A DNA stretch of 64,000 nucleotides. Source: Pleurodeles waltl. Its lineage: Eukaryota; Chordata; Amphibia; Caudata; Salamandridae. A program made the translations under genes and the position numbers. The notes below the pieces were generated by a model, which was not told where the DNA came from, ran no database searches, and worked only from the letters and a program-made list of their open reading frames with translations. The stretch is taken from positions 422,237,776 through 422,301,775 of the forward strand of contig NC_090442.1 of the NCBI RefSeq assembly GCF_031143425.1, given 5' to 3'. Positions 56,379 to 64,000 of this stretch are shown piece by piece; the first letter of the stretch is position 1, and each line of letters begins with the position of its first letter.

Positions 56379-57906
56379 ATGGCACGCCAAAGACACCCCC
56401 GCTTTTCCGAGGAGGAGCTCCGGGTCATGGTGGAGGAAATTGTCCGGGTAGAGCCACAGCTATTTGGCTACCAGGTATAGCACACATCAATAGCCAGGAA
56501 GATGGAGCTATGGCGAAGAATAGTGGACAGGGTCAACGCTGTGGGACAGCACCCAAGAAATAGGGAGGACATCAGGAAGAGGTGGAACGACCTACGGGGG
56601 AAGGTGCATTCAACGGTCTACAGGCACAACATCGCGGTTCAGCGGACTGGCGGCGGACCCCCACCTCCTCCCCCACAACTAACAACATGGGAGGAGCAAG
56701 TCTTGACCATCATGCATCCAGAGGGCCTCGGAGGAGTCGGTGGAGGATGGGACACTGGTAAGTCAAATCTTAACTAACATATCCCCCACCCTACCTGCAT
56801 GCAATCACACACCCCCACCCTCACACCCTCCCCTATCACCCCAAATCCTCACTAATGTACTAATAACACAAACTACACATCCCAACACCAAGCCCTGCAT
56901 GACACAACGAAGCATGGACACCTATCACCTAAGCATGCCCACTGCACATACCCAGAACAACCCCCTAACCATCATCACACAAGCCCCCACACAGGAATGC
57001 TAGCACTGGGGTACATGCTCACCCACCCATTGCACACCATGACACACACACATGCAATAATCATGCTCTTATGCCCCTGCAGGAACACGAAGGACCGTCA
57101 CCACACCAGAGCGTCCAGACAACACCACTCCACCCCCAGAAGAGGCCCACAGTGACAATAGCAGCTCTGACCTAATGGAGCCTGATGACCAGCCAGGACC
57201 ATCGTGGGCCTCAGGACAGTCGGTTCCCCTCACACAGGCACAGCCCAATACTGACCTTCCACCCTCTGGTAACACCAGCACAGCACCCACCCAGCGGGCC
57301 CAAACCTCCCTACCCAGGACAGGTCAATCAGCGGTGTGTCCACCACTACAGGGAACCCAGGCAAACCCACCACCCCAACAACAACAGGGACCTGGGGGCA
57401 GTGGTAGTGGGCACATGGTCCAGGGGACGGAGGCACAGGAACACAGGGGAACTGGGAGGGCTGCTGTGCGACAGGGGGCGGACAGGCCAAGGGAACCCAC
57501 TCTCCACGAGGCCCTCACCTCCATCATGGGAGCATACCACCACTCCCAGGAGACGATGGCCACGGTCCTGGTCAAGTTTCAGGAGACCCAGCGCCTGCAG
57601 AAGGACCAGTATTTGGGGTTCAGGGAGGAGCTCAAGACCATCATCTCCACCCTGGGCACCATCGTAAGGGTGCTGAAGGACATACAGCAGACCCCGAGGG
57701 ACACCGTGGCACTCCAAGGGGCCCCTGACACTAGCATGGACGAAGAACTGCCCACCACCTCCGTCGGTGCTAGTGGACAGGACGCCCCGCCACAGGACCA
57801 CCACACCAGCACCCCACCCCCTGCAGACGGACAACCACCCCGCAAGCGGTCCCTGAGATCCAGGAACAGGACAGAGCAAGATGGCAAGACCCCCGCCAGG
57901 AAATGA
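56379..57906 (+). pseudogene. Element B accessory gene 1: Myb/SANT-like protein, two exons, one nonsense codon
   Basis: Exon 1 (56379-56757) begins with ATG and encodes a Myb/SANT-like DNA-binding domain: a Phe-Ser-Glu-Glu-Glu-Leu start, tryptophans in LWRRIVDRV and KRWNDLRGKV, and a Pro run after it. A TAG at 56478-56480 breaks it in frame. Intron 56758-57082 has GTAAGT and CCCTGCAG ends, and joining preserves the frame (one base plus two). Exon 2 (57083-57906) encodes a Gln/Pro/Ser-rich region, then a helical coiled-coil-like segment (about 57510-57690), a basic RKRSLRSRNR stretch that could be a nuclear signal, and ends Ala-Arg-Lys. AATAAA lies at 58093. Likely role: binding element DNA and recruiting the transposase. 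It converges on the transposase gene. Confidence 0.8.
56758..57082 (+). other. Intron of accessory gene 1
   Basis: 325 nt, donor CTG|GTAAGT and acceptor CCTGCAG|GA. It is AC-rich, like the DNA upstream of the gene. Confidence 0.75.
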
Positions 57907-58388
57907 GACCACCCTGATTGTCCCCCCACTGCCCCACTTTGTTACCCTGTCCATACTTGAACTGCCCCAGCTCCTCTTCCTATGCCCAGATGGGCAGTGC
58001 ACCTGTGAGACTAATAGACTGGACTCTGCCATGGACATTCCTCCGCCATCACCCATCACCATTTTACAACCCCTTCCCAATTCTGAGCACTGTAATAAAC
58101 ACCCTTGAAACACAAAACAATCTGGAGTCAGTCTATGATTTGTTAAAATGTAATATCAATGACAGTGTGAAAATGCCTTGTGAGATGTAAAAGCAACATA
58201 CAAAAGTCACACATCAAAAGTCCTTGAAGGATGCAAGTAGATGACACACGTTGGTAACCACACCTGTGAAACCGTAATGGAAAGAAACAACTCAATTACC
58301 AAATAATCCCAAGTAATTACACACAGGATACAGGAAGACGTGTGACAGTGAATGTAATGTAAAATCTGAAAATGTTCTCACCTGTGTG

Positions 58389-59444
58389 TCACTGGAAATA
58401 TTGCTGTATGACTGACTCCCTGTTGTCGTTGTCTTCTTCCTCAGCTTCCTCCTCATCACTGTCCCCAGGCTCCACAGGCTCCCCAGCTGCTGCAACACCA
58501 TAATCTGGACCATCCTCCTGCAGAAAAGGCACCTGGCGTCGTAAAGCCAAATTATGAAGCATCGAGCAGGTGATGATGATCTGGCACACCTTCTTCGGTG
58601 AGTAGAATAGGGAACCACCTGTCATATGGAGGCACCTGAACCTGACCTTAAGGAGGCCGAAGGTGCGTTCGATCACCCTCCTAGTCCACCCATGGGCCTC
58701 ATTGTAGAGTTCCTCTGCCCTGGTCCTGGGATTCCTCACTGGGGTCAGTAGCCAGGAAAGGTTGGGGTAGCCAGAGTCCCCTAATAGCCATACACGGTGC
58801 CTCTGGAGTTGACCCATCATATCAGGGATGCTGCTATTCCGCAGGATGTAGGCGTCATGCACAGAGCCAGGGAACATAGCATTAACCTGGGAGATGTACT
58901 GGTCTGCCAAACAGACCATCTGTACATTCATAGAATGATAACTCTTCCTGTTTATGTACACCTGTTCACTTCTGTGGGGGGGGGGACCAGAGCTACATGG
59001 GTCCCATCAATGGCACCTATGATGTTGGGGATATGTCCAAGGGCATAGAAGTCACCTTTAACTGTAGGCAAATCATCCACCTCAGGGAAAATGATGTATC
59101 TCCTTAAGTGTTTCAGCAGGGCAGACAACACTCTGGACAAGACGTTGGAAAACATAGGCTGGGACATCCCTGATGCCATGGCCACTGTTGTCTGAAAAGA
59201 GCACCTGCACGTCAGGGGGGATTCCTGTGGGATGGCGGATTGGTGACATCAGGTCTGGCTCCAACTGGGTACTTAGTTCCTGGATTGTGGCACAGTCAAA
59301 CCTGTAGGTGACGATGACATGTCGCTCTTCCATTGTCAACAGGTCCACCAGCGGTCGGTACACTGGAGGATTCCGCCATATTCTCACATGTCCCAGCTGA
59401 CGGCGCCTACGAAGGACAAGAGCGACGATAAAGTCAATTTTCAT
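58389..59444 (-). pseudogene. HARBI1-type transposase of element B, two frameshifts
   Basis: About 351 codons from ATG (59444-59442) to TGA (58389-58391), the usual HARBI1 length. The N-terminus is basic (LRRRRQLGHVRIW). The first catalytic Asp is in GAIDGTHVAL (about 59025-58995), the second in LLGDSGYPN (about 58785), and the Glu in VIERTFGLLK (about 58665). The tail is very acidic and ends VIQQYFQ. The three parts are in different frames: one shift near 59190, another at a run of ten G on the plus strand (58976-58985). Catalytic residues are all kept. It lies between, and opposite to, the two accessory genes. Confidence 0.9.
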
Positions 59445-59855
59445 CTAGGTATGTACCCACAGTTACACAGAACACGACACCACACACAAAACCCTTCCTG
59501 TATGTGTGTTGAGTGTAGGCCTAGCTATGTGTGACGCAGAATTAAATGAAGCAATGTGGGCCCCTGAAATGGCGGCTGCCTGACCTCTACACTGGGACAA
59601 TGGGATTGTGGGGTAACTGCGCTGGCGTTGCACACCGTCGCGGTAGGCGGTCGTAGACCGCGGCGCAATGCTGCATTGGTTCACATAGGACCCTATGGGT
59701 CCCAGGAGCCAATGAACAGGTGCGCCGGCGGTGATGATACGCACCGCCGCGGACGTCACCACCATTTTCTATCTGTTCAATTACTAGATACCTGACCTTC
59801 GACAGGAGAGGACCTACACTGCAAGTGCTGCTGTGACCTCGGTCTGGAAGCGACG
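59445..59855. promoter_or_regulatory. Divergent promoter region between transposase and accessory gene 2 (element B)
   Basis: 411 bp separate the two start codons, which face away from each other. The region is rich in CG and in GGCGG/CCGCC words (59560-59760). Shared control of the two genes is likely; no core element is certain. Confidence 0.45.
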
Positions 59856-62376
59856 ATGGCTGCTGCGTCTGGGGAAAGGGCCCCTGCCTTCACTGCTCAG
59901 GAGTTGGAGAAACTTGTAGACGGGGTCCTCCCCCAGTACACGCTACTCTACGGTCCTCCAGACCAACAGGTTAGTACACAGGGAGCACGTTGTATGGGCT
60001 AGGCCTGGGTGGAGAGGGCTGGGTGGAAGAGGGAAGGGGGCAGAGTTCAGGGAACATTAATGCATGTCAATGAATGGGCCACATGGCTAGAGTAGGGAGG
60101 GGGGCCACTCACATCGACGGTGCAGTTGGTAATGACTTCTCTTCTTCCCTTGTGCATGTCATGTAGGTCAGCGCCCACCAGAAGAGGGACATTTGGCGTG
60201 CCATCGCCAAGGTCGTCCGGACCCTGGGGGCCCACCAGAGACGGGGCACCCACTGCCGTAAAAGATGGTAGGACATTCGCCGCTGCAGCAAGAAGACGGC
60301 GGAGGCTCAGCTGGGGATGGCCTCCCAACGTGGGAGGGGTGCCCGTCGCACTATGACCCCCCTGATGTTCCGTATCCTGGCGGTGGCCTACCCGGAGTTG
60401 GATGGGCGCTTGAGGGCATCACAGCAGACACAAGGGGGTGAGTACAACCTCATTCTGCGGACCTTGCGCGCAGTAGAGGGGTCTGGGTGGGGGAGGAGGG
60501 CTGTGGGTGTACCTAGATCAGCCAGTAATGCGTAGACTAGGCCCCTCTGTAATGCAGCCCATGTGGCACTCTACCCCACCTCAGTACAGTGCCAAGTACA
60601 GGTATAGTTGCCCCTGTGGCATCCATGTGTGCAGATGTCCACCATAGCGATGTAGGCCATATCCCAGGAATTGCATATGCAGAGGCCAGGAGCACGGCGT
60701 AATGCAGGGGGCTGCTGTGTCTGTCTTGTCCGCCAACGGTAGCGGTATGCCATGCACTCAACCTGTTCTTCTTCTGTCTTCCCCCCCCCTTTTTGTGCTC
60801 TCCCTGTTCTTTTGTGCATCAGCATCATCAGGCGGAGGTACAGTGTAATCGGAGCACGAGGGAGCTGCATCCCACATGGCCATGGAGGGCCACACCACGG
60901 ACTCAGAATGCACCAGTGGGACAGAGGGCGAGGGGAGCTTCACGTCAGCCACCGGATCACCAACCAGCGACACGGACTCGTCCGCCGATGGGGGCTCCCT
61001 TGTGGTGGCGGCACCATCTGTGCGCCCCACTACTACAGGTACAGCCGCCACCTCCCCTACCAGCACCGCCCTCCCAGCAGCCCCTCAGCGTTCGCCCCGT
61101 GCCCGCTCACCCAGGAGGGTGGGCATCACCTTCGCCCCATGCACCTCAGGCCCTGCCCCAGTCACCCCTGCTGCCGTCAGTGAGGAGGCCATTGACCTCC
61201 TCAGGTCACTCACTGTTGGGCAGTCTACCATTGTGAATGCCATCCAGGGTGTAGAACGAGAGTTGCAACACGGTAATGCATTCCTGGAGGGCATTCATTC
61301 TGGTCAGGCTGTCCTTCAGCGAACCCTGCAATCTCTGGCCTCAGCACTGATGGCCGCCATTGTCCTTGTGTCTAGCCTCCCCCCTCCAGCCTCCTCCACC
61401 CAGACCCAATCCCCTGTACCCCAGCCTATCCCAAGCACACCTACAGACCAGCATGCACACAAGTCAGCACACACAAGTAGCTCAAGCAAACATAGGCACC
61501 ACACAACCCACAGTCACTCACGCAAGCATCACACACATACAGACACAGCAACATCCACTGCCTCCACTGTGTCCCCCTCCTCCTCTTCTCCCTCCTCCCT
61601 CCCAGTCTCGTCTACACACACACCTGCATGCACCACATCTACAGGCACCAGGAATCGCACCAGGACACCCAGCACCACAAGCCGCTCACCTGCACTCACC
61701 ACCTCCAATGCCATTTACACGTCCCCTGTGTCCTCTCCCAGTGGGTCTGTGACGCCCCATCCCAAAGTACACAAACGCGGGCACCCACACACCCAACATC
61801 CATCCACCTCACGACAGCCTCCAGTACCTGCACCCAAAACACCTAAAGTGACACCTCCTACAACCACCTCCTCTTCCTCCACTCCCAGACCCCCTCCAAC
61901 TACCCATCCCAGTGTTCATCAGAAACTGTCCCTGTGTAAAGTTGACCTTTTTGCCCCCACCCCCTCCAATTCATCAGTCCCGTCGTAGCGCCTCAGCCAA
62001 AAAGCCTCCAATACCAGTGGTGCCTGTTCAAGGTATGTGGAGTGCACCGGACACCAGGGCAGGCAGTATGACCCGGAGCCAAGGCACTGGCAGCCCACCC
62101 CCTGTAAAGGCTCTGAAATTGGAAAGTGGACGACAGGACCGTGTGAAGACTCCTGGTGGGAAAACAACTCACAGGGGTCCCAAGGGGATTGGAGAGTCAG
62201 CTGTGACTCCATCAAAGGTGGGGAAGGGCCAGAGGAAGTCTGCCCAGCCTGTTGTGAGTCTCACTGCGAAGAAGGGCGGCATTATTCCGCCACCCACTGT
62301 AGAGACTTGTGAGACTGTGGCTTTGCACTCCCCAGGATTGATCAGTGGGCAAGCCACCCACTGTAGAGGCTTGTGA
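59856..62376 (+). pseudogene. Element B accessory gene 2: Myb/SANT-like protein, three exons, broken
   Basis: Exon 1 (59856-59969) starts at ATG and encodes the first part of a Myb/SANT-like domain (Phe-Thr-Ala-Gln-Glu-Leu, then VLPQYTLLYG). Exon 2 (60167-60437) completes it (IWRAIAKVV ... CRKRW). Exon 3 starts at 60823. All four junctions are GT...AG and keep phase. The tail is long and Ser/Thr/Pro/His-rich, with a conserved helix around EEAIDLLRSL (about 61185-61215). A basic C-terminal part (about 61985-62376) lies in another frame. Breaks: TAG at 60269-60271, TAA at 60846-60848 and a frameshift near 61980. It corresponds exon by exon to element A gene 2. Likely a DNA-binding partner of the transposase. 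Confidence 0.8.
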
Positions 62377-62545
62377 GACTGTGGCTTTGCACTCCCCAGA
62401 ATTGATCAGTGGGAAAGCCACCCACTTGTGAGACTTGAGAGACTGTGGCTTTGCACTCCCCAGGATTGATCAGTGGGCAAGCCACCCACTTGTGAGACTT
62501 CAGAGACTGTGGCTTTGCACTCCCCAGGATACATCAATGGGCATG
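62290..62545 (+). repeat. 64-bp minisatellite, four units
   Basis: ACTGTGGCTTTGCACTCCCC begins each unit, at 62314, 62378, 62442 and 62506, an exact 64-bp period. It overlaps the 3' end of accessory gene 2, and the stop of the gene's last frame (62376) lies inside it. Confidence 0.92.
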
Positions 62546-63139
62546 GAGCCCCGTCGTGGATCTGGCTTTGCAGTCATCTGGCTGAGGTGCCCCCCCTTTC
62601 CTTCCCCCTGAGGTGCCTGTAGTATTTCTATCTGATGCCCCGGCAGTGTTCTCTCCGATTGAGGACAGGTATCTTTTGTGGGCCTCTCCCATGCATTTTT
62701 GGACTAGTGGTGCACGGATATTGCTATGTGCATATCTGCACTACTTCTCGTAATGTATATTTCTGACTGATTTTATTATATATCTGTATATTTTTGACAG
62801 ACATGTATATTGATACATTACAATGTTTGATCAGATTTTGCTTTGTCTTTGCATTCTTCCGGGGGGATTGTGGGTTGTTACTGTGATTTCTTTGGATGCA
62901 TTGGTGTGTATGTTGTAAGATGTGAGGGTGGGGGTGGGTTTGGGAGTGTTTCGTGGGTGTCCCCATAACTTTTGCCTCCCCCACCCCCATGTCGTAGGTG
63001 CTGTACTCACCGATGTCTTCGGCCGCGCCGCTGTTGGTCTTCGTAGATGAGTAGGAATACAAGGGCCGGAAGAATGTGTAATTCGGGCTCCATGGAGTCC
63101 TCGTTCCTCGTGGGATGTGTTGAGGTGAGCACTTTCCCA

Positions 63140-63422
63140 TTGCAGTAACTGTTTCCGCCGTGTTTTTATCCACGGTGAATCCGCCCCGGAAAAGGTGGCG
63201 GATTGGCGGGTTGTGATACTATGGGCGGTACATTGTCTTCCACCTGTCTGTTGGCGGTGACCGCCGCGCTGCTTGTCTGTACCGCCGTGGCGGGCGGTGT
63301 GTTAAAGTGGCTGTCTTTGTTGGCGGTTTCCACCAGGGTCATAATTCCCTTTTTTGGTCCGCCGGCCTGTTTGCGGTATTGCCGCACCTTTAACACCATC
63401 CGCCAGGGTTGTAATGACCCCC
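63140..63422. promoter_or_regulatory. Subterminal GGCGG/CCGCC cluster and right terminal repeat of element B
   Basis: More than a dozen GGCGG or CCGCC words occur in the last 280 bp. The first 200 bp at the left end (55786-55950) have a similar set. Repeated short words near both ends are typical binding sites for a transposase or its Myb partner; that role is inferred. Confidence 0.5.
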
Positions 63423-64000
63423 TCAGTGTGTGGGCACCCTGGCACTAGCCAAGGTGCCCCCACATTGTTCAGGGAAAATTCCCCAGACTTTGTGAGTGCC
63501 GGGACACCATTACACGTGTGCACTATACATAGGTCACTACCTATGTACATCGTCACAATGCTAACTCTGAACATGGCCATGTAACATGTCGAAGATCATG
63601 GAATTGACACCCCAATGCCATTCTGGCATTGGGGAGACAATTCCATTATCCCCCGGGTCTCTAGCACAGAACCCAGGTACTGCCAAACTGCCTTTCTGGG
63701 GTCTCCACTGCAGCTGCTGCTGCTGCCAACCCCTCAGACAGGTTTCTGCCCTCCTGGGGTCCAGGCAGCCCTGACCCAGGAAGGCAGAACAAAGGATTTC
63801 CTCTGAGAGAGGGTGTGACACCCTCTCCCTTTGGAAATAGGTGTGATGGCTGGGGAGGAGTAGCCTCCCCCAGCCTCTGGAAATGTTTTGATGGGCACAG
63901 ATGCTGCCCATCTCTGCATAAGCCAGTCTACACTGGTTTAGTGATCCCCCAGCCCTGCTCTGGCGCGAAACTGGACAAAGGAAAGGGGAGTGACCACTCC
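63423..64000 (+). repeat. Main-family LTR, right part, cut by the window end
   Basis: It resumes the LTR where 55772 stopped (equivalent to about 4430 in LTR 1) and follows it to the end of the window, equivalent to about 4996. Palindrome 3 is kept with altered arms (63526-63547). The rest of the LTR and any internal region lie outside. Confidence 0.92.

Larger units (their letters stand above)
55773..63422 (+). mobile_element. PIF/Harbinger element B, 7.65 kb, three genes
   Basis: The first 15 bases GGGGGTCATTACAAC match the last 15 in inverted form exactly. After two mismatches the match continues with TGGCGG and weaker similarity. The flanks are TTA (55770-55772) and TCA (63423-63425), a 3-bp duplication with one change. 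Gene order: accessory gene 1 (plus), transposase (minus), accessory gene 2 (plus). GGCGG/CCGCC words are dense near both ends. All three genes carry disabling changes, so this copy is immobile unless helped in trans. Confidence 0.92.

Noticed and set aside
62290..62545. CRISPR-like array (regular 64-bp spacing)
   Set aside because: The whole unit repeats without unique spacers and the context is a eukaryotic transposon, so it is a minisatellite.

Overview
The window is eukaryotic DNA built almost entirely from transposable elements. It holds no host gene that I can recognise. The mix suggests a vertebrate with a very large genome: several 3-kb LTRs, deuterostome-type Ty3/gypsy elements with integrase before reverse transcriptase, PIF/Harbinger elements with Myb/SANT partner genes, an L2/CR1-like LINE and an endogenous-retrovirus env remnant. 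A salamander or newt fits best, but that is an inference from repeat composition and not from a diagnostic gene.

Layout. 1-2424: broken retroviral env remnant, then a candidate 3' LTR. 3829-23962: a 513-bp tandem duplication whose first copy received a large Ty3/gypsy insertion, arranged LTR - internal - LTR - internal - LTR (3903-23004) and flanked by one 5-bp target duplication. The first internal region encodes an uninterrupted 1620-aa gag-PR-IN-RT-RNaseH polyprotein. The second is nearly identical but frameshifted by one extra G. 24706-about 34300: decayed PIF/Harbinger element (A), with a transposase and two accessory genes. 34300-41930: GC-rich minisatellites, a tRNA-like sequence, a minus-strand L2/CR1-like LINE, an AT microsatellite, a 374-bp direct repeat and a Harbinger end with a palindrome. 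42927-45798: solo LTR of a diverged relative of the main LTR family. 46801-49300: possible old LTR. 49301-53784: nothing identifiable apart from one promoter-like site. 53785-55119: two nested miniature DNA transposons of one family. 55256-64000: another main-family LTR, split by a 7.65-kb PIF/Harbinger element (B, 55773-63422).

How the genes work together. The Ty3/gypsy polyprotein has everything needed for a copy-and-paste cycle: capsid, protease, integrase, RT and RNase H. It also has a tRNA-Leu primer site, a G-run polypurine tract and LTRs with a CRE-like site and polyadenylation signal. In both Harbinger elements a HARBI1-type transposase lies between two same-strand genes. In B both of those genes encode Myb/SANT-like DNA-binding proteins. 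One converges on the transposase and the other diverges from it. Finding the same three-gene order in two independent, diverged elements suggests it is the native layout of this lineage. Both copies are inactivated.

The most interesting signals are the three-gene Harbinger layout, the palindromes in the LTR whose arms change together between LTR subfamilies, and the tandem LTR element next to a duplicate that still holds its empty target site.
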